The notes below the pieces were generated by a model. It saw only the letters and a list, made by a program, of their open reading frames with translations. It had not been told where the DNA came from and ran no database searches. A program made the position numbers and the translations under genes. Shown here in pieces: positions 1-7,015 of a DNA stretch of 10,282 nt (position 1 is the first letter of the stretch; every line of letters begins with the position of its first letter). Origin of the DNA: an uncultured Eubacteriales bacterium (GTDB lineage Bacteria; Bacillota; Clostridia; Lachnospirales; Lachnospiraceae). Location of the stretch: NCBI GenBank assembly GCA_902783795.1, contig CACZSO010000062.1:1-10282 (forward strand), in the 5' to 3' direction.

Positions 1-564
1 GGCGTTGATGACGATGGTATCTTCAAAGGTACTTTCTTTTTTATACCCCTTGCCGTACGATTTATGCTGATGACCGTGGATCATATACTTAGGCCGGTAG
101 GTTTTTAAAAGATCGCCGAAGACTTCAAATCCCTGATGAGCCAGATCATCTGCATCGTTAAAACCGCGGATGGGGGCATGGGTGACCAGGATATCAAAAC
201 CTTTGCTCCGGCAAAGTTTGAACCGGAGCTTCTTTACCCGGCAGCGCATCTCTTTTTCAGTGTACAGGTGGGAGCCCTGCTTATAACGCTGGGCCCCGCC
301 CAGACCCAGAAACCGGATCCCGCGGAAATTATAGATACGGTCTTCTATACAGATACAGCCTTCCGGCGGGCGGGTATCATAGATCTGGTCATGATTCCCA
401 TGTACATAAAGCACATCACGGCAGGAAAGAGTGGTCAGAAATTCCAGATACTGAGGTGCCAGATCACCGGCCGAGATGATCAGGTCGATATCATCGAACA
501 TGCCCGGTTCATAATAGTCATAATATTTTTTGCAGATTTCATCCGCAACTATCAGGATCCTCAA
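1..564 (-). CDS. Metallophosphoesterase, calcineurin-like (C-terminus cut by window edge)
   Basis: The product is probably a cytoplasmic metal-dependent phosphoesterase; its substrate cannot be told from sequence. The 188 visible residues run in frame from a TTG to the left edge, so the C-terminus and stop are missing. Family motifs are present in order: D8, GD at 33-34, GNHD at 56-59, a TH pair at 128-129 and GHQH at 164-167. The first motif is normally D-x-H, but here it is D8-E9-I10, so one metal-binding histidine is absent. I recall this variant from a group of clostridial phosphoesterases, so it is probably a subfamily trait and not damage. The TTG start is chosen because AGGAGG lies 6 bases upstream and residues 1-8 form the expected first beta strand (MRILIVAD). 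The gene is last in a four-gene operon, and its ribosome binding site overlaps the stop of the gene before it. The open frame on the opposite strand at 136-585 is a shadow of this gene. Confidence 0.9.
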   Translation of the reverse strand, partial: MRILIVADEICKKYYDYYEPGMFDDIDLIISAGDLAPQYLEFLTTLSCRDVLYVHGNHDQIYDTRPPEGCICIEDRIYNFRGIRFLGLGGAQRYKQGSHLYTEKEMRCRVKKLRFKLCRSKGFDILVTHAPIRGFNDADDLAHQGFEVFGDLLKTYRPKYMIHGHQHKSYGKGYKKESTFEDTIVINA

Positions 565-570
565 CGTAAG

Positions 571-576
571 CCTCCT
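571..576 (-). promoter_or_regulatory. Ribosome binding site deciding the TTG start at 564
   Basis: The minus strand reads TAGGAGGCTTACGTTG. AGGAGG overlaps the TAG stop of the upstream gene (577-575) and sits 6 bases before the TTG. No in-frame ATG is available near this site. The arrangement implies translational coupling of the phosphoesterase to the preceding ParB-like/BMP gene. Confidence 0.85.
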
Positions 577-2491
577 AATTGTTGATATGTGACAGCATGG
601 AGATCCGGGCTGCGGGTGTCATTTTATTAAAGTCCGGAAATTCACAGACAATGTTGTCTAAAAGCCAGTGCATGTTGATAATATCCTCTGGCATAAGGTA
701 TTCTTCATATTCCGTCGTGATGGGCCCTGTGAGAGAGTTGATCTTCCCGGAGAACACGGGAACGATGCCATCTTTAAATGAATTTTTGATATTATCGATC
801 ATTTTTATGGTCTGCGGCTGAATGTGCGTCGTATAGAAAAGCTCGACACATTCTGTCGAAAGCCCCCACCAGTAATTCAAGGCATTCAGACCATCTGCGT
901 TGTCCGCCGCCTCTTCATAAGCTCCGTTCTGGACGCTCTCCACGATCTTCTGGTAAACGCGTCCCCAGTTGCTGACAGGCATGGCCACATTCCACAGTTT
1001 TCCGTCTCTGATATCATACAGGCCGTAATCTCTGGTTCCTGAACCCAGATTCATCATGGCCCTGCCGGAGATCAGATGGATATTGTTCTTACGGAAGAAT
1101 TCCTGAGGATCACTATCCACCATCTGGGACCACTGGACATAGATCCTGGCGGAAGGCCGGATCATCTGGACACCCAGGGCAAAGGCATTGAGATTTGACA
1201 GGGATTCCGGTACCGGAATACTGCAGATATAGCCGATTTTATCGTCATCCGTAATGGTGCCGGCAATGATGCCGGACAGATAATAAACTTCATATGTCCG
1301 TGTGTAATAGGACCGCACGTAACGGTGGGCAGAGTTCAAGGTGCAGCATAAATACCGGGTCTTCGGATACCGGACGGCTACAGCCAGGGAGGCATCCAGG
1401 AACATACGGGAGGTAGTAAAGACGATGTCATATCCGTCCTTGCCGCATTTCGTCAGGATATCATAGATATCCCGGAAAGGATCCACATTGTAATAACTGG
1501 TAACATAGACACTCTTGCCGAAGTAGTTGGCCAGATGGTTTTTACCCAGTTCATGCTGGTAGATCCAGTCAGATCTCTGGACATCGGCATCATGGATAAA
1601 GGCTATCCGGAGCATTTTGCTGCCGGTGCCGGAAGAAGAAAAAAGATTAAAAAGCCCGCGCCGCGGTGCAGTATCTTCTTCCAGTACCAGCCGGACGTTT
1701 TTCCCTGTTTCCTGAAGTTTCAGTTCTTCCTCCATACTTAAGAGTTCGTCTTTGATCTGGTCGGAAGATTTATTCAGGATATCCTGATAGGGATAAACAT
1801 TCAGGTAGGCCAGGAAAGAATCAGAAAGAGAAGCCTCGGCCGCTTCTGAAGTGAACAGGGAGCGGTAAGCAAACTTAAACTTATAGAACCGGGATTTCAG
1901 ATCTTTTATTTCTTCATCTGTCCAGACATGGTCGGCGGATTTACGTACATGCCAGTTAAATTTCGTATAAGCGCCGGGCTCAGTAAAGACCATATAGTTC
2001 TCCGGACATTTTTTGTAAAAATCCAGATATTCATAATAGGAGATATGAGCCTTTGATTCTTCAAAACGGGGCACCAGCCGGGTGACCCGTGCCGGAATAG
2101 AGTCCGCGCCCAGGTATTTCATCACGCTGACCCTTTTATTGCCTTCGATGATATAATAATGGTTCATGTACTCATAGCACTTTACCGGGTCCCGTATGCC
2201 TTCTTTTTTCAGAGAATCATACAGAAAACTCCACTTTTCCCCGAATTCCGTGGTATCATCCAGAAGCGGCATGAAATTAGCTGCGAAAGCGGTACGCCGG
2301 CCGGCAGCGAAGGTCCCGCGGATCCTGTCCATGGGGATCTCCGTTTCTTTAAGTACAGTCTCTGACACGATCGTTACGTGGTTCAATATTTCATCCAGGA
2401 TCTGAAGATAAGGATAACTACCTTCGTTCAGGTGCTCACGGTAGCAGACCTCTCCCAGCCTTTTAGCTTTTATATACTCACCCAGACTCAT
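575..2491 (-). CDS. Cytosolic ParB-like/BMP-family fusion protein, copy 2
   Basis: This 638-residue protein has three visible parts. Residues 1-95 form a conserved N-terminal region. Residues about 97-140 resemble the ParB/Srx fold: DPVK at 101-104, then EGNKR at 116-120 in the place of the ParB GxxR-type motif. Residues about 293-600 resemble the BMP family of nucleoside-binding proteins (PnrA, Med), shown by W309 followed by HELG (313-316), FTTSR (358-362), NAFALGVQM (435-443) and VFSGKI (579-584). There is no signal peptide, lipobox or membrane segment, so the protein should be cytoplasmic, unlike transporter-bound BMP lipoproteins. It aligns almost without gaps to the next gene upstream; 40 of the first 60 residues are identical. 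Its ATG lies 4 bases after the stop of that gene, and its AGGAG (2504-2500) lies inside that gene's last codons. Automated pipelines would probably call it a BMP family ABC transporter substrate-binding protein, but no permease or ATPase is nearby. I infer a ligand sensor or regulator. Confidence 0.9.
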   Translation of the reverse strand: MSLGEYIKAKRLGEVCYREHLNEGSYPYLQILDEILNHVTIVSETVLKETEIPMDRIRGTFAAGRRTAFAANFMPLLDDTTEFGEKWSFLYDSLKKEGIRDPVKCYEYMNHYYIIEGNKRVSVMKYLGADSIPARVTRLVPRFEESKAHISYYEYLDFYKKCPENYMVFTEPGAYTKFNWHVRKSADHVWTDEEIKDLKSRFYKFKFAYRSLFTSEAAEASLSDSFLAYLNVYPYQDILNKSSDQIKDELLSMEEELKLQETGKNVRLVLEEDTAPRRGLFNLFSSSGTGSKMLRIAFIHDADVQRSDWIYQHELGKNHLANYFGKSVYVTSYYNVDPFRDIYDILTKCGKDGYDIVFTTSRMFLDASLAVAVRYPKTRYLCCTLNSAHRYVRSYYTRTYEVYYLSGIIAGTITDDDKIGYICSIPVPESLSNLNAFALGVQMIRPSARIYVQWSQMVDSDPQEFFRKNNIHLISGRAMMNLGSGTRDYGLYDIRDGKLWNVAMPVSNWGRVYQKIVESVQNGAYEEAADNADGLNALNYWWGLSTECVELFYTTHIQPQTIKMIDNIKNSFKDGIVPVFSGKINSLTGPITTEYEEYLMPEDIINMHWLLDNIVCEFPDFNKMTPAARISMLSHINN

Positions 2492-2495
2492 TTTT

Positions 2496-4436
2496 TTAAC
2501 TCCTGACAGTTAATTTTTCGTTAAGGTCACGATGTGCCTGCATGACCAGTGTGCCATGGTCATCCAGTTCGCTGATATCCGGTATTTCCCCGACGATGTT
2601 GGAAAGAAGCCAGTCCATGGTCAGGATCTTTTCCGGTGTCAGCACGGCTGTGGGGTCTGATAATACAGTACCCGTATGCGATTCGATCTTTCCCGAAAAG
2701 ACCGGAAGCGACCCATCCCGGATATTGTTTTTAAGCAATTCCACCAGTTTGATGGTCTGGGCAGGAATGCTCCGGGAATAGAAGAGGTCAATGGCATCAG
2801 AGGGAATGCCCCACCAGTAATTCAGCGCATTTAAGCTGTTGGCATTTTCATCGGCTTCATCGAAGGCGCCGCTCTGCACACTTTCGATGATCTTCTGATA
2901 GACCACGCCCCAGTTCCAGAGAGCCAGGGCCAGTTCCTCCCGCCGGCCGTTTTTGAACTGATACAGGCCGAAATCCCGGTAAGGAGAGGAGAGGTTCATC
3001 ATCTCCCGGCCCGAGATGGTATGGACAGAGTTGACCCGGAACTGTTCTGAGGGCAGCGAATCCTTTTTCCTCAGCCATTCCACATAGATCCTGGCAGAAG
3101 GATGTACCATCTGCACCCCTAAGGCGAACGCATTTAAGTTCGCGATATGAGAGGGGATGGGCAGGTCTGCGATGTAACCGATCTTTCCGTCCTCACAAGA
3201 AGCGCCGGCGATCACGCCCAGCAGGAACTTTACTTCAAACAGCCGCGCATAATAGGTGCGGATATAACGGTGGGCCGCGTTCAATGTGCAGCAGAGATAC
3301 CGGGTCTCCGGGTATTTGACAGCCGCCTTTAAGGAAGCATTCAAAAAGATCCGCGATGTGGTGAAAACGATGTCTGAACCTTCTTCTCCCAGACGGTTCA
3401 AGAGCACATCGATCTCTTCACCGGGCTCCACATTATAGAAAGACCGGGTGACGACTGTGTCGCCGAAATGGTTTTCCACATGATTCTTTCCAAGTTCGTG
3501 GAGATAGGTCCAGCTGGAATTATGGATATCTTTATCATGGACAAAGTCCACATGCAGGACTTTGGACCCGGTGCCCTGGCGGCTTAAAAAACCTAAGAGG
3601 CCATGTTTATGCAGTTCATCTTCATTCATCATGAGCTGGATATTCCTGCCGGATTCTGAAAGCTTCAGTTCCTCCTTCATGGAGAGGATCTCAGCCTTCA
3701 GTTCTGATGAACTCTTTTGCATGACCTTGTTGTAATCATACACAGAAAGATAGGAGAGGAAAGCATCGGCAGAGGCAGCGGCATCTATAAGAGCCGGATC
3801 TTCGCCATAGTAGGCGTTGCGGAAGCGGTAGAAGATGGACTTCAGTTCGCTCATTTCCTCTTCTGTCCATACATGGTCCAGTTCCTTTTTGGTCAATGTC
3901 AGGAAATACATATAGGAACCTGGCTGTGAAAAGATCATATAGTTTTCCGGACAGAGCTTATAAAACCAGAGATATTCGGAATAGAGGCGGCTGGAATCTG
4001 AATCATTCCGTTCCGGGATCAGCCGGATCACGGTACCGGGAATGGTCACAGCCCCCAGACATTTCATGACACTGACCCGCTTATTTCCCTCCATGACATA
4101 GAAGCGGTTCATATATTCGTAGGCTTTGATGGGATCCCGGAGGCCTTCTTTTTCAAGAGAATCAAAGAGCAGGCTCCATTTGTCCGCAAATTCAGTGCCC
4201 TCACTTAAAAGCGGCATGAAATTCGGCGCAAAAGCAGTCCGCCGGCCGGCAGCATAGGTGCCCTGGATCATATTGACCGGGATCTCTGTCACGCCCAGAC
4301 TGGTTTCAGATATAATATTGACATGGTTCAGGATCTCATCCAGAACCGTAAGGTAAGGGTAGCGTCCCTGGTTTAAATATTCACGATAAGAAGCTTCACC
4401 CAGCTTCTTTGCTTTAATATAATCACTGATGCTCAA
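2496..4436 (-). CDS. Cytosolic ParB-like/BMP-family fusion protein, copy 1
   Basis: This 646-residue paralogue has the same layout as the following gene. The ParB/Srx-like segment is at about 97-140 (DPIK at 101-104, EGNKR at 116-120). A probable helical linker spans about 190-290. The BMP-like ligand domain covers about 293-605, with HDKD (300-303), W309, HELG (313-316), FTTSR (358-362), NAFALGVQM (435-443), NYWWG (539-543) and VFSGKI (579-584). The two copies diverge mainly in the last 40 residues. No export signal is visible. The start is a TTG, chosen because it aligns exactly with the ATG start of the paralogue (both continue S-x-x-x-Y-I-K-A-K) and AGGAGG lies 8 bases upstream. An ATG at 4444 is out of frame and stops after three codons. 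It lies 18 bases after the oxidoreductase gene, in the same operon. The ligand is unknown; nucleosides are the best-known BMP-family ligands, so a nucleoside-like effector is a guess. Confidence 0.9.
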   Translation of the reverse strand: MSISDYIKAKKLGEASYREYLNQGRYPYLTVLDEILNHVNIISETSLGVTEIPVNMIQGTYAAGRRTAFAPNFMPLLSEGTEFADKWSLLFDSLEKEGLRDPIKAYEYMNRFYVMEGNKRVSVMKCLGAVTIPGTVIRLIPERNDSDSSRLYSEYLWFYKLCPENYMIFSQPGSYMYFLTLTKKELDHVWTEEEMSELKSIFYRFRNAYYGEDPALIDAAASADAFLSYLSVYDYNKVMQKSSSELKAEILSMKEELKLSESGRNIQLMMNEDELHKHGLLGFLSRQGTGSKVLHVDFVHDKDIHNSSWTYLHELGKNHVENHFGDTVVTRSFYNVEPGEEIDVLLNRLGEEGSDIVFTTSRIFLNASLKAAVKYPETRYLCCTLNAAHRYIRTYYARLFEVKFLLGVIAGASCEDGKIGYIADLPIPSHIANLNAFALGVQMVHPSARIYVEWLRKKDSLPSEQFRVNSVHTISGREMMNLSSPYRDFGLYQFKNGRREELALALWNWGVVYQKIIESVQSGAFDEADENANSLNALNYWWGIPSDAIDLFYSRSIPAQTIKLVELLKNNIRDGSLPVFSGKIESHTGTVLSDPTAVLTPEKILTMDWLLSNIVGEIPDISELDDHGTLVMQAHRDLNEKLTVRS

Positions 4437-4444
4437 ACAAGCAT

Positions 4445-4450
4445 CCTCCT
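4445..4450 (-). promoter_or_regulatory. Ribosome binding site deciding the TTG start at 4436
   Basis: The minus strand reads AAGGAGGATGCTTGTTTGAGC. AGGAGG is followed after 8 bases by the TTG at 4436-4434. The ATG that overlaps the end of this site runs into TGA after CTT GTT, so it cannot start the long protein. Alignment with the paralogue's N-terminus supports the TTG. Confidence 0.8.
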
Positions 4451-4454
4451 TAAG

Positions 4455-5465
4455 TTATTCGAATATTTCGTCTTTTTCCTGCGGGTAGATGAGACCATTC
4501 TGCTGGCGCATGATACGGCAGATACGGGCAGAAGCCAGTGTTTCTTCCCAGGTCATGACAGGAGACGATGTAAGGCCGTTAAGAATGCAGAGGGCAGCAT
4601 GTTCGAATTCATGATGGAAGCCCTGTTTCTCACGTTCAAAGGTGAAAGATTCCGGCTCTTTCCCCGGACGGACGACAGTGAAAGCAGTAGGAGCCACATA
4701 CCCGGGCATACGGATCATGCCTTCTGAGCCGCTTATGACCAATGTATTATCGGCCAAAGCATCCATGCCGCAGACAAACTGCGCGGTGGCGCCGTTTTTA
4801 TACATAAGCTGCGCTGCGGTCCGAAGGTCGATACCTTCCTCTGTAAACTGCATCAACGCCTGGATCTTTTCCGGTTCTGTTCCAAGGAAGGTCAATGCCG
4901 GCATCAGCGGATAGACGCCCACATCCAAAAGAGCTCCGCCGCCTAAAGACAGATTATAGACCCGGTCAGCAGCATCGATCTTTCCGGGGAAAAGGAAGGT
5001 AGCGTAAATGTTCCGGATATCACCGATGGCGCCATTCTTTACCATATCCGTCGTCTGTACCATGGCCGGCAGGAAATGAGACCACATGGCTTCCATGAAA
5101 AACACGCCGTTTTCCTTCGCACAGGCAAGCATCCGCTCCACCTGTTTATCATTCAAAGCCGCCGGCTTCTCCACGATGACATGTTTTTTATGCCGCATCA
5201 TAAGACAAGCACAGGCTTCGTGGAAGGGGTGGGGTACAGCCACATAGATCAGGTCTGTGGTATCTGCTTCGGCCATTTCTTCATAGCTGCCATAAGCATA
5301 CTCGGCCCCGTAGGCCGCCGCGGCTTCTTTCGCCTTTTTAAGATCACGGGAGGCTACCGCTGTGACACGGATATGCTGGGCCAGATGAAGATCCATCATT
5401 ACACGCCGCACGATCCTGCCCGGGCCTAAAATTCCTAACCTGATCTTATCTGCATGATCCGTCAT
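4455..5465 (-). CDS. Gfo/Idh/MocA-family NAD(P)-dependent oxidoreductase
   Basis: A 336-residue cytosolic dehydrogenase of the usual family length. The N-terminal Rossmann fold binds NAD(P): GILGPGRI at 11-18, and a serine-arginine pair at 39-40 at the end of the second strand. EKP at 99-101 carries the family's catalytic lysine (K100). The C-terminal alpha/beta domain begins with EAMWSHFLP (125-133) and GGGALLDVGVYPL (175-187). These two stretches are typical of the dihydrodiol-dehydrogenase-like branch, where a tyrosine (here Y185) and not a histidine is thought to assist the lysine. Substrates of this branch are usually sugars, sugar derivatives or dihydrodiols, and none can be assigned here. 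ATG at 5465 has AAAGGAGG 5 bases upstream. It is the first gene of the four-gene operon and has its own promoter at 5553-5525. How a dehydrogenase relates to the two downstream sensor-like proteins is not evident. Confidence 0.93.
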   Translation of the reverse strand: MTDHADKIRLGILGPGRIVRRVMMDLHLAQHIRVTAVASRDLKKAKEAAAAYGAEYAYGSYEEMAEADTTDLIYVAVPHPFHEACACLMMRHKKHVIVEKPAALNDKQVERMLACAKENGVFFMEAMWSHFLPAMVQTTDMVKNGAIGDIRNIYATFLFPGKIDAADRVYNLSLGGGALLDVGVYPLMPALTFLGTEPEKIQALMQFTEEGIDLRTAAQLMYKNGATAQFVCGMDALADNTLVISGSEGMIRMPGYVAPTAFTVVRPGKEPESFTFEREKQGFHHEFEHAALCILNGLTSSPVMTWEETLASARICRIMRQQNGLIYPQEKDEIFE

Positions 5466-5524
5466 GGGAACCTCCTTTTGTATTATATGATCTGGTGGAT
5501 TACAAAAGCTTTTAAGCCACTATT

Positions 5525-5553
5525 ATTATATACTACGTTATTTAATTTGAAAA
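5525..5553 (-). promoter_or_regulatory. Sigma-A-type promoter of the oxidoreductase operon
   Basis: On the minus strand, TTTTCA (5553-5548, four of six consensus bases) is separated by 17 bases from TATAAT (5530-5525, perfect). Transcription would start near 5518, giving an untranslated leader of about 50 bases before the ATG at 5465. A second TATAAT nearer the gene (about 5487-5482) has no good -35 box and would leave almost no leader. The promoter faces away from the plus-strand promoter at 5594-5622. Confidence 0.6.
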
Positions 5554-5593
5554 GTGTCAGTTTTAAAAGGAAATCATGCGGTGAAAAATGAAC

Positions 5594-5622
5594 TTGACAA
5601 GGGGAGACTTTAAATGTATTAT
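5594..5622 (+). promoter_or_regulatory. Sigma-A-type promoter of the protease-lipoprotein unit
   Basis: TTGACA (5594-5599, perfect) lies 17 bases before TATTAT (5617-5622, five of six). Transcription would begin near 5629, about 20 bases before the ATG at 5649. This excludes the upstream in-frame TTG at 5622, which lies in the -10 box. Confidence 0.8.
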
Positions 5623-5635
5623 TGCTAAAAAAATT

Positions 5636-5642
5636 AGAGGGG
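5636..5642 (+). promoter_or_regulatory. Ribosome binding site fixing the protease start at 5649
   Basis: AGAGGGG sits 6 bases before ATG 5649. Together with the -10 box at 5617-5622 it favours the shorter protein, which then begins with a normal signal peptide. Confidence 0.65.
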
Positions 5643-5648
5643 TTTATA

Positions 5649-6317
5649 ATGAGATTGCTAAATAAAATATGGACGAGAGATAAGAGAAGAAAAGCGGTAG
5701 CTATTGCAATGACTATTATACTATGTCTTGCATTTGTGAATCATAGAGTTGATGCTTATTATCTGCTTGGATATAAATATATCAATGGGATTTCAAATCT
5801 TATTTGGTCATATTATAATCCTTCTTCTCTTATGCCTAATTGTGGCAATTATTTAAGTGGAATGTATACCAGCACTGCTGCTTGGGAAAATGGGGTTTCA
5901 TCATTGGATTTCACTTATTCTTCATACTCTACTTCAAATAATGTGATATATAATATCGTTTTCCTAGTAGGTAACTACGGCTCTGGTGGTTCATATGGCG
6001 GAGCAATATATTATAATTCTTCCGGGAATCTGGTTTCTACTTATAATTCCAACACTGGAACGTATAATGGTCCGACACAAAATTATGCATATGTATTCAT
6101 AAGATGCAATCATTCGTTAATGCAGTCATTTACTGCAAATAATAGGTTGGTCGCAATGTATTCACATGAGATTGGCCATGCTTTAGGATTAGCACATGCG
6201 GATTATAATCCTTATGTTGTTATGTATAAATATAATGTTGACGATTATTATACCTATTATATTTATTTACCACAAACTGATGACTGCTTAGGAGTTACTA
6301 ATCTGTATTCGAATTAA
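5649..6317 (+). CDS. Small secreted matrixin-like (M10-type) zinc metalloprotease
   Basis: A 222-residue exported protease. Residues 1-36 form a signal peptide: basic start (KRRK at 12-15), hydrophobic core at about 17-30, and likely cleavage after VDA (34-36). The catalytic signature HEIGHALGLAH at 173-183 gives zinc ligands H173, H177 and H183 and catalytic E174, followed by a probable Met-turn at M192 (VVMY). The strand and helix around 45-90 fit the start of a metzincin catalytic domain. There is no recognisable propeptide, so the mature enzyme may need no removal of one. The chain is rich in tyrosine, asparagine and serine. Sampled 60-base stretches of the gene are about 25-33% G+C, against roughly 50% or more in the flanking minus-strand genes, which suggests acquisition from a more AT-rich source. 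A lipoprotein gene follows 24 bases downstream in the same unit. The substrate is unknown; host or cell-surface proteins are possible. Confidence 0.88.
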   Translation: MRLLNKIWTRDKRRKAVAIAMTIILCLAFVNHRVDAYYLLGYKYINGISNLIWSYYNPSSLMPNCGNYLSGMYTSTAAWENGVSSLDFTYSSYSTSNNVIYNIVFLVGNYGSGGSYGGAIYYNSSGNLVSTYNSNTGTYNGPTQNYAYVFIRCNHSLMQSFTANNRLVAMYSHEIGHALGLAHADYNPYVVMYKYNVDDYYTYYIYLPQTDDCLGVTNLYSN

Positions 6318-6341
6318 GAATCTATTAAGGAGGAGATATTA

Positions 6342-6974
6342 ATGAATAAAGCTGTCAAGTTTTATATAGTAATACTCGTACTAATCATCGTTTCTGGATG
6401 CGGTAAAGAACCTAATACTTCAGCATCTATTCATGAGGTGAAAAGCATTGAAGAATTGATCCGTTTTGCCGATGTGATCGTAACAGTTGATTATATTGAA
6501 ACAGAAGATATCATAGGAATGGGGAATGGTGAGATCTCTGTAAACGGAATAACTTTTGATGATACAGCCTATTATGCGATCTGCAGGTATCGTGTCAAAG
6601 AAGTGTTAAAAGGAGATGAAAAGGCCATAGGGGAAACACTGAGAACCCGGGAGTTTTTAGGCTTTGGAGAGGAGGCTGATACGGAATCACTGGCAGAGAC
6701 CATGACCAAATTAGGGGAAAGAAGAGGGGATCCAACGGATATTTCCAATCCTAACATACATGATCTAAGAAATGATTATAATGAAATAGAAGGCCTGCTG
6801 CTGTTTGGCAAAAAGTCCGAGGAAGGTGATTATTATGCCCTGGATATTCCCAGAAAATGTATTCAGTATATTCATTGGGACAGAGGTTATCTGAAACCTT
6901 TTACGACTTTGACGGGCCAGTCAGCCACCATGACGATCGATGATATGAGGACTTACATAAAAAGTATAAAATAA
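6342..6974 (+). CDS. Predicted lipoprotein of unknown function paired with the protease
   Basis: A 210-residue protein with a lipoprotein signal: lysines at 3 and 6, a hydrophobic core, then the lipobox IVSGC with the modified cysteine at C20. It should be tethered to the outer face of the membrane. The mature part has a pattern common in small extracellular beta-barrel proteins: a helix then ADVIVTVDYIE (43-53), YYAICRYRVKEVLKGD (77-92) and GLLLFGK (151-157) followed by DYYAL (163-167). It recalls families with a TIMP/netrin-like OB fold, but that is only a resemblance by eye and I do not assign a family. AAGGAGGAG at 6327-6335 precedes the ATG. It is co-transcribed with the metalloprotease, so it could be a partner, anchor or inhibitor of that enzyme; this is inference. 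Its base composition (about 40-45% G+C) is intermediate between the protease gene and the neighbouring operons. Confidence 0.85.
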   Translation: MNKAVKFYIVILVLIIVSGCGKEPNTSASIHEVKSIEELIRFADVIVTVDYIETEDIIGMGNGEISVNGITFDDTAYYAICRYRVKEVLKGDEKAIGETLRTREFLGFGEEADTESLAETMTKLGERRGDPTDISNPNIHDLRNDYNEIEGLLLFGKKSEEGDYYALDIPRKCIQYIHWDRGYLKPFTTLTGQSATMTIDDMRTYIKSIK

Positions 6975-6980
6975 CGAATC

Positions 6981-7015
6981 AGGGGAAGACAGTGCATTAC
7001 TGCACGTCTTCCCCT
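6981..7015. terminator. Long hairpin between convergent units, probable bidirectional terminator
   Basis: AGGGGAAGAC (6981-6990) pairs perfectly with GTCTTCCCCT (7006-7015). Inside, after one bulged A, GTGCA (6992-6996) pairs with TGCAC (7001-7005) around a TTAC loop. The right half encodes the last residues of the minus-strand gene, whose TAA (6999-6997) lies in the loop. On the minus strand a T-rich but interrupted tract follows; on the plus strand the tract is short (TAAATT). Termination is therefore likelier for the minus strand, and efficiency cannot be judged. Confidence 0.6.

Noticed and set aside
136..585. Plus-strand open frame of about 150 codons
   Set aside because: It is antisense to the metallophosphoesterase, whose minus-strand product has all later family motifs; the plus-strand product resembles nothing and has no ribosome binding site.
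2857..3078. Minus-strand open frame of 73 codons within the BMP-like gene
   Set aside because: It is an alternative frame inside a well-supported gene with no independent signals.
575..4436. Nucleoside ABC transporter locus
   Set aside because: Both BMP-like proteins lack export signals and no permease or ATPase gene is present in the operon.
4433..4444. ATG at 4444 as start of the ParB-like/BMP copy 1
   Set aside because: It is out of frame and reaches TGA after three codons; the TTG at 4436 aligns with the paralogue's start.
5622..5648. Upstream in-frame TTG that would extend the protease by nine residues
   Set aside because: It lies in the -10 box (TATTAT, 5617-5622) and upstream of the expected transcription start; ATG 5649 has its own ribosome binding site and gives a normal signal peptide.
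5835..5849. PNCGN in the protease as a matrixin cysteine switch
   Set aside because: It resembles PRCGxPD only loosely and lies after the first strand of the catalytic domain (residues 63-67), not in a propeptide.
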